Origin: Simmondsia chinensis
Taxonomy: Eukaryota > Streptophyta > Magnoliopsida > Caryophyllales > Simmondsiaceae
NCBI GenBank assembly: GCA_018398585.1
Contig: JAGTTD010000001.1
Coordinates: forward strand, 12,030,501 to 12,094,500
Length of the DNA: 64,000 nucleotides
Direction of reading: 5' to 3'
Every line of letters begins with the position of its first letter. The stretch's first letter is position 1. The position numbers were made by a program, and so were the translations under genes. This document shows, in pieces, positions 21,709 through 33,132 of this stretch. A model generated the notes under the pieces. It saw only the letters and a program-made list of their open reading frames with translations, had not been told where the DNA came from and did not search any database.

Positions 21709-24700
21709 TTCTAAAAGACGATTTATATAATCAATCATGGTAGTAAAACTTTTCTTGACATATCTAAAGTAGTTTATTATGAGTGATTAGAATATTACTT
21801 GGTAATTAAATCAGAATAATCACAATGAAAAATAATCACAAGCGGAATTGTATAATACCACCATACAATGAAAAACCAACATATACATATATGCAGATTT
21901 ACAATTATACTTGAAAGTATATTTATTTGTTTTCGCTTGAATCCGCGGTTTTGCATTGATCATCTACGCTATTTGAGAAAATGATACAAGCATACTTGAA
22001 ATCAATTAACCTTGACTGGTTACCAATATGTTTCCGATATATTGCATTTTATGCGTTTGATAAGCAAAATCGTGCCACAAGGAAGGTTAAAAATAAATTT
22101 TGATTGGTATTGAAATAGTTCTGATGTATACATTTGAAATTAATAACAGAAACATAGTCTAAAATTAAGAAAATATATTTTTGATAATACGAATTTTGAT
22201 ATTTATCTATGAGAGATACTTGTCATTTACATTATGAACAGGACAGTGTTGTCTAATTCATTTGGATAAATTTTCACAGGTTCATATGAAGTTTAATCCC
22301 CCCCGATAAATCAACTAATTTCATAAATCAACATGAAGTGATTGCATGATAACCTGATATATGGGAAATCTTTTACCACTGGTTGCTTGGAGTCTTTCAT
22401 GTTGCTATTTTTGTTTTATTGGAGTGTTGCATGAAATTGTATGATTGGTGAATGTTCTTGTCCAAAATGCATGGTCTAGCTCGAGGGCCACTCTTGCCTT
22501 TTCTATTTTTAACTGAATCGAGTAATACATTTTTAGGTAGTTATTAGCCCAGTAAAGGGTGTAAATGATTAGAAAAGATTTCAAGATTGCCATACTTGAG
22601 TTTTTGCTTAGCTATATTTTGCTTGCCTCATTGCTCTCTCTCATAATGTAGATTGTGCTTTCAAGCTCTATTCATTAACTTGGACCCAATTCGATGAGCT
22701 ACTAGCTAGGCTCACTTGGTTTAGGTTCTTTTTATACTCTATCTAAGCTTGGTTGGGCTCGAGCTCTACCCATTTTGTTTTGAACATGGCTTGGTTGGAA
22801 AAATTAGGCTTGTAGCGTTTTTCAAGATTGGCTCGTTTATGTTCTCAAGTTGTCAACGTCAATCATTATTGAGCTTGCGATCGGCTGTTTAGTTAAATGA
22901 GTTAGATCTGCTTCAACTTGAAGGGGCCATATCATTTGAGCTTTACAACAAGCTAGCTTGGGAAGGATTGGGAGTCCACAAGACTCATTCATATCCCTTT
23001 GTCCAACATATAACACCTAGTTTTGGGCTTTGACATTGTCCATGGTATGACATTTGATTTTGGAAATAGTTAGTAGCAACTTTTGAACCTAACTCAATTG
23101 AGATGAGCCTTGATTCATTCAAAAGCTCTTTAATTGCATAGATACTAATCATTTATGGTTATAACCTTCAATGAACTCTCAGAAAATTTTGAAGCTTAAA
23201 AGCACCTTATGTTCTTGTAAGGCAAGATAAGAAGCCAACATCAATAACGTAATTTTCCAAGGGATGGTTTCTTTCAGCAATTCTTAGAGTTCAAGACTAT
23301 TCTTCGATTTCCTTATTGTAGCATAGATCCTAACTAATTAACCTTCAAAGCCTTTGGATGGTTGGCATGGAATCATGTCTTGGTTTGTCTCCTACGTGAT
23401 GGTTGGGATGATTCTAAGTGTCCTTTTTTTTTGGGCACTCGTTTAGATGGGCTAGGTAGCATGGATTTCTATTTTTTTTTAACATCCTTTGCTTTCCTCT
23501 TTGTGGAAAAGATGATTATGCTTAAGACTTGGTTTGTCTTTGAAGTGAGAAAGCTCTAGGTACATCTGATTGGTGGAGTGGTTCGGTGTGAATCGCTTGT
23601 TCAGTCTCATGTATGGTTGGTTGAGAATCTATTGTAGATTCTTGTTTTGGTGGAGCAATTTCGGAGTTAAACTGCTTGAGCTTGACCTAGTTGGTGGTTG
23701 TAGGAGAGTCTTTGGTTTGGATTCTATTTTGGTGTTGTTTTAAACACTTGTGCGTGCTACTGTTGTGTGGCTGACCATGCTGTACGGAAATTGAATTGTG
23801 TGCTTTTTTAATTTTCTGTGTGATTGTTGTGGTAAAAACATGTTTAATGCTTGAGTTTGATTGTGAGCTTGTTACAATGGAGTCTTGAACCTAGAATTGG
23901 AAAATCTTAGGTTAAGTATGTATAGCTGCATAATCTTGAATCTCTTGTGTTGGTAGAGCATTGCATGTCTGGGTTTTAACCATGAGTTTAGATATTGTAT
24001 GTGAGAATTGGATTTTCTTGCATGTTTTGAGTGACCTATTGAAATAGTTAATCATTGTAAAGGGCTAATAGGACTTGTGAGTTCTTGTGAAAATTTTGTG
24101 TATAATTTTGTGTATTAGTCTCTATGTTGATGCGTCTCATGTGTTTCCCATGACTATGTTTAAAGCAAGTTAGTATGTTATTACTTGTTGCTTGAAGTAA
24201 TGATAAACATGTTTTTTGTTTTATTTTTTTTAAGCTGAATATGCTGCTACATGTTTAGTTTGCATTGTATGTTACTGCTACATGTTGGTTAGCTGCTGTA
24301 AGAAGCTGATATAACATGCTGTTATGGACTTTTACATGCTGGATTTTGCGGTACTGGAGTAATACTTGTTGTTTATGTTGTGCAACTGCTGTATGTTGTG
24401 TATATACTGCAGATTATGATATCTAGTTGCTGAATGTTGTTGTCCATATTGGTATTATGATTTTTTTTGGACTGTTATGCTGAATTTTCAATTTGTAGTT
24501 GGGCAAGCATGATATTTTTGAGTCATATGTGGACTTGTGTTGTTCGTGGAGACTATTGTACCCTTAGGATCATTGTTTCATGCCTTCTTTTATAGTTTTT
24601 TGGAAAAAGGGTAAGGTGTAGGTCATATGAGAACCTTGACTGACCTTAAAAGTTTGAATTAGCAGGTTGAAAATTGAATGGCTTAGGAATATAGTGTGTG

Positions 24701-25500
24701 ACATTCCTTTGTGGGGTTTGTAAGAGCACCCAAGAGCCTATAAGATATATTGTCTGATCATAATCTTTTCTAATTATTGTGTTTTTGCCGATGTTTGCTT
24801 GTTATAGCTAGCTTATGGAGTTTGATTATGGTAGAAATATTATTTTGGTAACTATATAAAGTCATTGTGAGTAGCCTGATGATGCTTGCACTTGGGCTCG
24901 AGAGAGCCTTGTAGAGGCTTGGGTTGCCTTAAGTTAAATTAGAAAAGGCATCTTGAGAATTATGGTCCTTTATACCTTTTTCACTTGATATCGCCAAAAT
25001 TTAATACAATATTGGCAATAGAAGGACAACCCTTAATAGTAATAATGCATGTACTCTAAGTACGATGAGAGTGGGTATACGGTCTTTTGTGACCTCAACT
25101 GGTGGTGATCCAATTGATTTGAGATGATAATATTTCACAATTGTGATGATATGTGAAATTGACAAATTTGCAGTATATGTCTTTCGTTCCAACTGTATAT
25201 ACTATATATGTACTATATGTATACTATTTGAGTACTTGAGGTGGAGATATGACTTTATCGATATGATATTTGCTTCACTATTGTGTTATACAAACTTTTG
25301 TTGAAGTTGGCAGGCGTTGGAGCTAGTTGTTTAATAACTCGTTGCATATACCTCAATGTGGGGGCAAGAGCAACTCATGATTGATGTTAGCAGTTGTCAA
25401 CTCTCAAGTATCGTTTTATTCCAATACAGTGTTGGAATGCCATTTATGATGGTTGAGCTTGATGCTTCAACCTAATCCATAGTCCGTAATGGATGGTGTG
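21709..25500. other. Interior of copia D without recognisable genes
   Basis: AT-rich sequence with only short, unconvincing ORFs. Includes the dispersed repeat 23750-24650 and TGCTGTTATG/ATGCTGCT-like words near 24240-24480. Nothing else could be identified. Confidence 0.5.
23750..24650 (+). repeat. Dispersed repeat, inverted copy at 63070-63850
   Basis: Colinear with the reverse complement of 63070-63850. Shared passages include AGTCATATGTGGACTTGTGT (24521-24540), TTTAATGCTTGAGT (about 23845) and GAACCTAGAATTGG (about 23888). Identity is moderate, with indels. It is non-coding on both strands. Confidence 0.82.
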
Positions 25501-25539
25501 GACACTGCACACTTGATGGGTTTGGTAAGAGGAGACCTA

Positions 25540-25710
25540 TTCGTCTCAGGCTTAAGATCATAAACGATCTATTTGAAAGAAAGTGATATTGCCAGATTCT
25601 AAAAGGTCTGAAAAGAACCTTGTGGATCCATTGATAAAGACACTATGTCAAAAAATTATCGTGAAAACATCGAGGGGCATGGGACTAAAGTCTATATATG
25701 AATGAACTAT
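25540..25710 (+). pseudogene. Copia D pol C-terminal tail
   Basis: SEKNLVDPLIKTLCQKIIVK followed by TSRGMGLKSIYE and a stop (about 25608-25706) is the standard end of copia Pol (ENLADPLTKGL...SRGMGLK). It lies about 590 bases before the purine tract, and upstream RT and RNase H are missing. Confidence 0.75.
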
Positions 25711-26299
25711 AATGTATCCAACTTGGTTTTAATAGGTTCAATGTGAAAAGTCATAGTTTTACTTGGGGAGTGCACTATATTTTATGTTGTCCCTGCATAT
25801 GGTGTGACAGTACGGAGACGGGTCCATAGCCATATGTTTGATGGTGTAAAGTGAGGCTTGCACTTGATGGACACTATTATTATGTTACCAAGGTGTGAGG
25901 TCAAGCTTTAGCTCTTAATGGACCTAGAGCCATATGTTTGGTGGTGTGCGGTAACACACACTCGATGGGATCCACCTATTTAGGTGTGGGAGTGTGGCTG
26001 CTTCCTATGAAGGTTTAAGACTTGCCTTCTGAGCACCTATGAATATCCAGGACGAGCGCATGGCCGATAAAACACACCAAACTGTAGGAGTTGCCGAGAT
26101 CTTGAGTTTAGTATGTGTCCGAGTGGCAGACTATACAACTCTTTGTGAGGTTCAAGACGAAAGTCACCTTGCAAGTTGTTGGTCCTAAACTTGGGTTACA
26201 CTAGGTGACGATTCAAGTCGCGAGACATCGGCACTGAAAAACTGAACTCCCTCTGTTCAATCTTGTTTGTTCTCTTCTGCTTTATCCTTTGCGGGGGAT

Positions 26300-27114
26300 T
26301 GTTAAAAAAATGATAAAAGCTAACCTTTAGTTTTATAGGGGAGTTGTATCCCACATTAGAAAAATTGTGTGGGTGTCTTTTTATTAACGGGTATATTTAT
26401 TTCTTGGGGAATAATTTTCCAAGACCTGTTAATAGCCGTTTACTGTCATTAACTGAGATTCATAAGTAACCAAACAATATAACTGTTGCAATTCATTATG
26501 TCCGTTATGATCATTGGGATTAATGGCTGATTAAATGTAAGATATTATAACAAAGAATTAGAAATTGACTACAATTAAAAAGAAAAGGTAAACTCAAGCA
26601 AGTTTGGAAGCACCTATAAATTGTGTCTGTAAACATTGAACATTTCTCGCCCCCTGCTGCAGCTCTCTCTCTCTCTCTCTTGCTTTCTCACAGTTTATAG
26701 AAACCCTTGTTCCTCTGCTCTTTTTGCTTTGTGCTCTCTTCAGATTGCCTAGCTGGCACCTCAAAATTCACTGCGATCACCATGTCGTCGATGAATCTTC
26801 TTCTTGAGGAGCCAATTCGCATGGCATCGATCTTTCTCGACCTCTCTCCTCATTCAAAACCTTTCTCTCTTTCTCCTCAGATTTGTGCAAAGTTCAAGGT
26901 ACTCTCACCCGGCAATTAATGAGTGCATGTTAAGAGTCGGAACGCGCTAATCCTGGAGGATGGCCACAGGTTATACTGTGTGCAATTAAGCAGCGGCAAA
27001 ATCATCTTTTAGGACAGTGGTCTCTACCACGGTGCGATATAATCGTTTTTGTAAGATCTTTCTAATGCTCTCTTCTTTGATGCTATGATTGAATATTTGT
27101 CAATTTTTCTAACA
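26300..27114 (+). repeat. 3' LTR of copia D
   Basis: 815 bases, beginning TGTTAAAAAAATGATAAAAGC after the purine tract and ending TTTTTCTAACA. It aligns with 20832-21708 with many substitutions and several indels, so this insertion is old. Confidence 0.85.
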
Positions 27115-27720
27115 GTTCAAAGATCCTCCCCTAATGGCCAACATCGATGTCCCTTGAGTGATAATGAACCAAGTTCCTAGGGGCCTGAATTCCCATCAAG
27201 TTTTGAGCCTCGTGTCAAAATTCAACTGAAAGGAAAGAGTCTAGAAATAAGGAGTGGTAAGTGAAGATTTAAGCGTCGGCGAAGAATCTTTATATATGAG
27301 TACTCTAGTGCCACTCAGGTTAGAGTCAAGCAAGGCAGGGGAGATGAGAGGAGAACGTTTAGCATGGTAATTGATCTCTAACAATATTTCAGCTAAAAAG
27401 GGCTGAAGCATGAAGTAGTGCCGGAATAAAGAGTAGTCTAAGAGAAATCTTTAGGAGATTTTGAAAGATATGAGCAGCAAGAGGAGGGTTGCTCACCGGG
27501 AAGGCAAGCATAAGAATGCGAGTTTGATTGGGAGGGATCATGGCAAGACCTTGATAGGGCTATTCTAGATTGGCACGATGAAGAAGTAGTAGATAACATT
27601 CTGTCTGTTGAGAAAGAGTGGGCATTGGGTAAGAAACTTGGACTAAGTTTCACTAGGGATGACTTGATAGTAGTCAAGTAGATTGCAGACTTAGAAAAGG
27701 GTAGTAAGTGTAGTGCTAGA
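27115..27720 (+). pseudogene. RRM-domain plant gene, 3' part, decayed
   Basis: Continuation of the pseudogene interrupted at 20831. Near 27610-27700 the plus strand reads KEWALGKKLGLSFTRDDLIV followed by VK, a stop, and IADLE, the conserved C-terminal block (G..LGL.F....E.V...I..LE) of the same plant family as the RRM part. Earlier sequence is shifted among frames. Joining the two flanks of copia D restores a plausible continuous reading frame across the insertion site. Confidence 0.5.
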
Positions 27721-28550
27721 ATCTAGTTCTAGTTGTGCAGAAATAGTTGGGATCGAATCATAATTGCGGTTGCCTTCCAGTGTTCTTTGAATTTCACCTT
27801 GAGTCTTTAGAAAATTTTATTTTTTTACCTTAGTTGGATTTGAGAATTGTTGCTGGTATGTGTCATCTTTAGTAGGTTGTTTCGTTTTGCTTTGCTGGTT
27901 TCGTCTTGTCCTGTTTAGGTGCATTGGGTTTTTTCTCTTGTTCTATTGATCACTCTAATGCTGGTATCATAGGGGGTCCTCTAATTTATTGTTTGTTTTG
28001 TTATCATTACGTGGTGTCCCCTTTTTGTTCCTAATTGATACACGTTCTTGTGTGTGTTGCCTTAGGCTTTGCTCTTGTGGGTGTGCCTTTTTTTTTTTTT
28101 TTTAGACATTGGGTTTGATGTGTAGTATGTGTTGAATTTTTCTTTAAAAAAAGGGAGACGAAAGGTACCTCGAATCTGGGATCTCGTGGATGGCTAAAAG
28201 CGTCTTCAACCATTGAAGCACAAGGGTTTTGTATAGATGAGTTGAAAGTTAAAATATTTTTGGAATTTCTCTATAAAAGTTAGGTTTCTTTACTAGTAAA
28301 ATCAAACATATGCCCCCAAAAAAAAAAAAAGAAAAAAGATACAAGACAACCTAGTACATAAAGAAAAGTGTATCAAGCTAAATGCATGAGGATATGTTAA
28401 ACGAAAAACCTAATGCGAAAGATACTCTTTAAGAAAGTAGAGGGATTCATTAGATTTACACATAGCTAAAATATTTATTTTTTATCTTTATAAAAAATTT
28501 ATGTCCTTTAATATTATTTGTTGGGACTCAGAAATAGCCTTTTATTAGGA
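27721..28550. other. Intergenic, no features seen
   Basis: AT-rich sequence with T16 (about 28089-28104) and A-rich (28314-28342) homopolymer tracts. No supported gene or repeat. Confidence 0.5.
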
Positions 28551-28552
28551 TT

Positions 28553-28675
28553 TCATCCCGAAAGGGTAAGGCTGCGTACATCAAACCTCTGTTAGACCTC
28601 GCATGCGCAAGAGCCCTTGTAACATTGGAACTGTTGTTATTGTTGTTGTAATGTTGTCCGTTGGGAAGATAGAGC
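28553..28675 (+). repeat. SINE 3' region with TTG tail
   Basis: GGGTAAGGCTGCGTACATC (28564-28582) and AGAGCCCTTG, followed by a TTGTTATTGTTGTTGTAATG tail (about 28632-28652), are typical of the 3' half of plant tRNA-derived SINEs of the TS type. The tRNA-like head is not recognisable, so the copy is 5'-truncated. Confidence 0.6.
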
Positions 28676-30140
28676 AAATGGGTAATTAAATTCTCAAGCT
28701 TGAGAGACAAAAGGCTAACTCAAGGTGGGGGCAAATAAAACTTAAACAGACACAAAGATTAAATTGAATAATATAGACCTCGAATTACACCAGATAGACT
28801 TGAGATAAGATAATCAAAGGACCGGACAAAAAATGATTCAGAGAAGAAGGATTGAACCGAAGGAAGTCGTAGCGCCGTGGAGTTCACCAGTGCTCTAAAT
28901 CATTTATGCCACACTATGGTACAAACACTATCGTCACTCACTCTGACTCCTAGGGTTAACACAGCACCCAATATTGGAGTGTACTCTTGGGTAATGGTTT
29001 GGAGGGCACCCCAACTTGCTCAGTAACCAAAGTAATGGAGAAAACTTAGACAGTATTAGATAGAATACGAGAAGGAAGAGTTATATATTTCTATGTGTTG
29101 AACTGTGTTCCAAAGCATGATATTTATAGGCAAAACTATTTAATGTATAGGCAAAAGTCAGTAATGGAAAGTGGTTAAGAAATCCGGCCTCAATTAGGAA
29201 GGTGGGCAGATATGGAAGGGAACAAAATCCATCCACAACTAAATAATCCATCCACAACTAAATCAACAACGGGTATGGAAAAAAGTAGACGGTTACACTG
29301 TCAAAACGAGTACGTCGAGCTTCAGCTCTAACCCGGAGTAATGGACAATACCTCGAATTATGGAAAGAAGGTCGGGTTAGGCGCTTGGGCGCTGGCGTGT
29401 GGTCCACTAAGCCCACAAAACTTTACCAAGGATAAGAAGAGGGGGATATTTATACTAAATCTCCCTACACTATTTTTCGTATGTCGCATAGGCAACTTAC
29501 AAGAGATAAAAGATTGAAGCACATTACTCCAAATTTCAACATTATATATTAAAAAAATATTATTGTTATTTTGATAAAATAATTATTAGGAAATATTATA
29601 GTTTTTAAAGTAACTAACTTTTATTATTTATAAATTATAATATTACTTTAATAATAACAACTTATTATTAGAAAGTGTTATTATATGACTCAGCAATCTA
29701 ATAATAATGATTGGGTTGATGCAAACGAAATTGCATCTAGTTTGCTATTGTGGGCTGTTTAATATTGGATAATGTTATTACTATTGTAAAGTTATATTTG
29801 CAGAGAAATATTCTAACTTCTAAGATAAATTATTTATTACTCTTATTATTTATAAAATATATTATTACTTTAATAATAATAATTTTAATATTTATATTAA
29901 CAACTTCCATGATTGTTCTTGGTATTCGCAATGAGGAGTTTTGATTTGGGGTAAAGGGCCCTACAGAGTCATAGGCACAGTCGGGAAAATACTAATAGCC
30001 AATATGGAAAGAGGTACGGAAAATAATTGAACTCCAACTGCTCATTTCAATACGGGGAGCTGCAGTTAAAAGATACTAAATTCTCTCAGTCCTTTAATTA
30101 ATGAATGGAGTAAAACTTTTTAAATTAATATTCCTTACTA
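28676..30140. other. Unassigned sequence
   Basis: 28700-29460 is non-coding and looks LTR-like in base composition, but no partner exists in the window. 29540-29940 is strongly AT-rich with repeated ATTATTACTTTAATAATAA words. No gene is supported. Confidence 0.4.
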
Positions 30141-30144
30141 AAGA

Positions 30145-30375
30145 GGACATCAACACGCCGTAATCGGATCCTATTAAAACTTCGAAGTTAAGCGTGGTTG
30201 GACAAGAGCAGTACCAGGATGGATGAACTCCTAAGAAGTTCTCACCCTCAAGTTGGGGGCACTCGGAAACATCTCTTCAGGTTAACACCATGAATGGGGA
30301 AGGCTGCGTATATCCCCCCCCGGACCCTGAGTAGGCGGAAGCCCTTGAGGCATGTGGTATGTTCCTTTTAACTAA
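30145..30375 (+). repeat. 5S rRNA-derived SINE-like unit
   Basis: 30150-30250 resembles plant 5S rRNA from its middle onward: CGGATCC, AAGTTAAGCGTGGTTGG (A-box/intermediate element) and AGTACCAGGATGGATGAACT (C-box region), with about one difference in five. Downstream, GGGGAAGGCTGCGTATATCC (30296-30315) and GGAAGCCCTTGAGGCATGTGG match the 3' body of the SINE at 28553. The 5' third of 5S is absent and the boxes are mutated, so it is not a functional 5S gene. A Cassandra-type LTR is the main alternative. Confidence 0.55.
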
Positions 30376-30511
30376 ATAATCTCTTTTAATTATAAACTTA
30401 TTGCTTTTTAATTTGCGATTAATTTGTTAAATTAATAATCTCTATACAATTATAAGATTACACATTTAAATATTTATTTGTATTTTATAAGTCACAAATA
30501 TTCTATAGAAA

Positions 30512-30867
30512 AATTATCATTTAGATGCCCTAAGATTTGAGCAATTATCACTTAGGTAGTCTGATATTTCAATATATACAATGGGATACCCTGAGTTTTA
30601 GACATTTTATCACGAAGATACTTTGAAGTTTTAAAATTTTATCAATCCGGTGTCCTTTAGTTAAAAATTTGATAGATTTTTGTTGAAAAATGATAAATTT
30701 GAACACGGTTTCAACAATATATAAGTATCTTCATTAAAAGTTGATAATTTTTTTCAAAAAATGCAAAAATGACACATAATTATAGTAGTTTTTAGGTGAA
30801 TTATATTAACATTTGGTGAATAATTTTATTACAATCCATTGAATTGTTAATGAAAACATCTGCATTG

Positions 30868-30948
<81 letters not shown>

Positions 30949-31138
30949 TCATGTATTATATCAATACTTTTTATATAAATTGATCAAATTCTTAGAAAAA
31001 TTCATCAAATTTCGTCATAGGGTACCTAAGTGATAAAATATTTAAATCTCAGGATACTTCATTGTATATATTAAAATATCAAGGTACCTAAGTGCCAAAT
31101 ATTCAATCATCAGGGTACCTAAGTGATAATTTTTTTCA
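30512..31138. mobile_element. Foldback MITE with (AT)36 core
   Basis: The left arm (about 30512-30625) is the reverse complement of the right arm (about 31020-31135) with mismatches. Both read AAAAATTATCACTTAGGTACC-like from outside in, with a second GTACC-CTAAGTG copy. Between them is a perfect AT run at 30872-30944. No coding. Superfamily and target duplication could not be determined. Confidence 0.75.
30872..30944. repeat. (AT)n microsatellite
   Basis: About 36 uninterrupted AT units inside the loop of the foldback MITE. Confidence 0.95.
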
Positions 31139-31680
31139 TTTTATAAATGAACTGCTAGTTAAAAGGAAAAAATATTAAAGATATTGAACTCTACTTCATA
31201 AAATTTTTTGTATTTAACTCTTTAAGGTTGAAAGAAGGCCGTTTCTATCGTGCAGAAAAACAAAGAATCTACTTGTGGAGAGAAGAAAGGGAACCTACTC
31301 AGCCGGTCATAACAATTTTTTTTATTTTTTTTATATATATTTTGCTAATAATGCACACTTTACTCTCTCATATTTTTTTTATGTTATATATATTTTTATT
31401 TAGTTTTACATATATATATATATATATAAATGGAAAAAAAATAATTAGTTATAATATTATAATCAATTTAAATGAGGAAGTAATGACACAATAAATTAAA
31501 AATATATTGGTTTGAAATAAGAAATTAAATGGTTAAAATTAAAAAAAATATTAATATATTTGTTTCCATGTTTATTGATTCGAAAAAGAAATTAAGTGGT
31601 TAAAATCAAGAAATGTTATTATCTAAAAAACACTAAACATAAATATATGAATATAACGGGAACGTGTGTTGAGAGAGAAT
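31139..31680. other. AT-rich spacer
   Basis: No gene supported. Contains a short (TA)n tract near 31411-31428 and T-rich runs. Confidence 0.5.
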
Positions 31681-32625
31681 TCACGTGTCGACACACAGTA
31701 ATCGTGTGTTGACACACATTTATATACTCAATATCACCGTAAATGTGCTCAAATTCACCAAAAAGTACTCCAAATCATCAATTTCAAGTGTCGACACACA
31801 ATAATCGTGTGTTGACGCAGTTACAGTATTGAAATAATATACTCCATATCATCGGAAATGTGCTCATAACCAAGTTATCACCAACTCTAAGTGTTGACAC
31901 ACGTAGATAAAGTTTTGATGATTCGAGCACATGTGGTGATATGTACACGGGTATGAAATGTGTGTACATGGATATGAATTTTGTGTACACATGTACAATT
32001 GAATTCGAGCACATCTTGTTATGTTTACATGTGTATGAACTGTGTGTACACATATGTCGACACGCATTACCGTATGTCGACACATTGCATTGTATTCAAT
32101 AACACCAGGAAGGTGCTCAACATCACCAATTCACCATTCAATAAAAATAGAATGTCAACAAACATACGATGTGTGTCGACACCGTTAACGTGTTGATGAT
32201 TCGAACACATTTGGTGATGTGTACATGGATATGAAATGTGGGTACAAATATGTCGAGACACAAAGTCTGTATGTCGACACATGTATTTTTGTTTTTGTAC
32301 ATTCATTGTTTAATTTGAGTGCTCTATGGTAATGTGTACATGGATATGAATTTTGTGTACATGTACAACTGAATTCGAGCACATCTTGTGATGTATACAT
32401 TGGTATAAACTGTGTGTACAATACTTAATATGAGTGCTCTATGGTAATGTGTTCATGTTGTACAGGTATGTTGACATACATTAGTCTTATGTCGACACAC
32501 AACATTGTATTCACTATCACCGGGAATGTGCTCAAAATCACCAAACGTACTTCAAATCACCATTCTATAGAATACGTGTGTCGATACACGTAACGTATGT
32601 GTCGACACATGTTGTACAGTGAAGC
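31681..32625. repeat. TGTCGACA motif block 1
   Basis: Eight exact TGTCGACA palindromes by eye (near 31686, 31789, 32055, 32075, 32174, 32272, 32486 and 32604) plus several TGTTGACA/TGTCGAGA variants, interspersed with repeated GTGTACATGGATATGAA and GATTCGAGCACAT phrases. Related blocks flank the Ulp1/MULE modules at 42-58 kb. ORFs through it are translations of the repeats and not genes. Confidence 0.85.
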
Positions 32626-32649
32626 CCAAAATTCCCCTCTTGTTCTCCC

Positions 32650-32905
32650 TCTCTCTCTCCTTCGCTCGAACCCTAACCTCTTCTTGAACACAAAATCTTA
32701 CCATAGTTGTCAATTTCTCACAAATCTCATTCAAAATTTTATTACAATTTTCTATTTACAATTTGACCCCAAAATCTTAAAATTCCACTCATTAGTCGTG
32801 TTCTTTCTGTCCTTCGTTCGAACCCTAACTTCTTCTTCAACTCAATATCTTACCAAGTCTTCAGTTTCTCACAAATCTCGTTCAAATTTTTATTACAAAG
32901 CAGGT
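32650..32905 (+). repeat. Direct duplication of a leader-like sequence
   Basis: 32657-32750 and 32809-32900 are direct repeats about 152 bp apart, sharing TCGAACCCTAAC and GTTTCTCACAAATCTC-type words. The CCTTCGYTCGAACCCTAAC phrase and pyrimidine richness are like a plant 5' leader, but no ORF follows. Confidence 0.65.
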
Positions 32906-33132
32906 TTATATCGTTGATTTAACATCAAAATATTTAATTTTTTCAGAATTTCATCTTTGTTCACAAACCCGAACTCAAAATCGAACCACCCAAATTTTTA
33001 CTTAAGTTTGTCTTGCTTTTCTTTACTTTTCTTGGTACTCTAAGTAAAAAACCATCTTTTTGTCTTAAAAACCATCTAGTTCATTATCCCTAACAGTTTT
33101 TGGACAAATCTCAAAATTTGACATGTGCTCCA

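Larger units (their letters stand above)
20832..27114 (+). mobile_element. Copia element D, mostly non-coding interior
   Basis: LTRs 20832-21708 and 26300-27114 are clearly homologous along their length, from TGTTGGAAAAATG to TTTTTTAACA. The 3' LTR is preceded by a purine tract GCGGGGGA (26291-26298). No primer site is seen after the 5' LTR, so the 5' interior has been rearranged. Only the C-terminal pol tail is recognisable (about 25600-25695). The 3.8 kb from 21709 to 25500 has no retroelement coding and includes a repeat shared with the window's right end. Flanking pentamers ATCCA and GTTCA match only partly. The insertion splits the RRM pseudogene. Confidence 0.75.

Noticed and set aside
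28031..28213. 60-aa lysine-rich minus-strand ORF
   Set aside because: It spans homopolymer T/A runs and has no conserved feature.
30145..30250. Functional 5S rRNA gene
   Set aside because: It lacks the 5' third of 5S, has mutations in the internal control boxes, and is a lone copy and not a tandem array.
31784..32421. Overlapping Cys/His-rich ORFs (MCRHT..., CTHISYPCT...)
   Set aside because: CRHT is the translation of the TGTCGACAC repeat itself in several frames on both strands, so these are not zinc-finger proteins.
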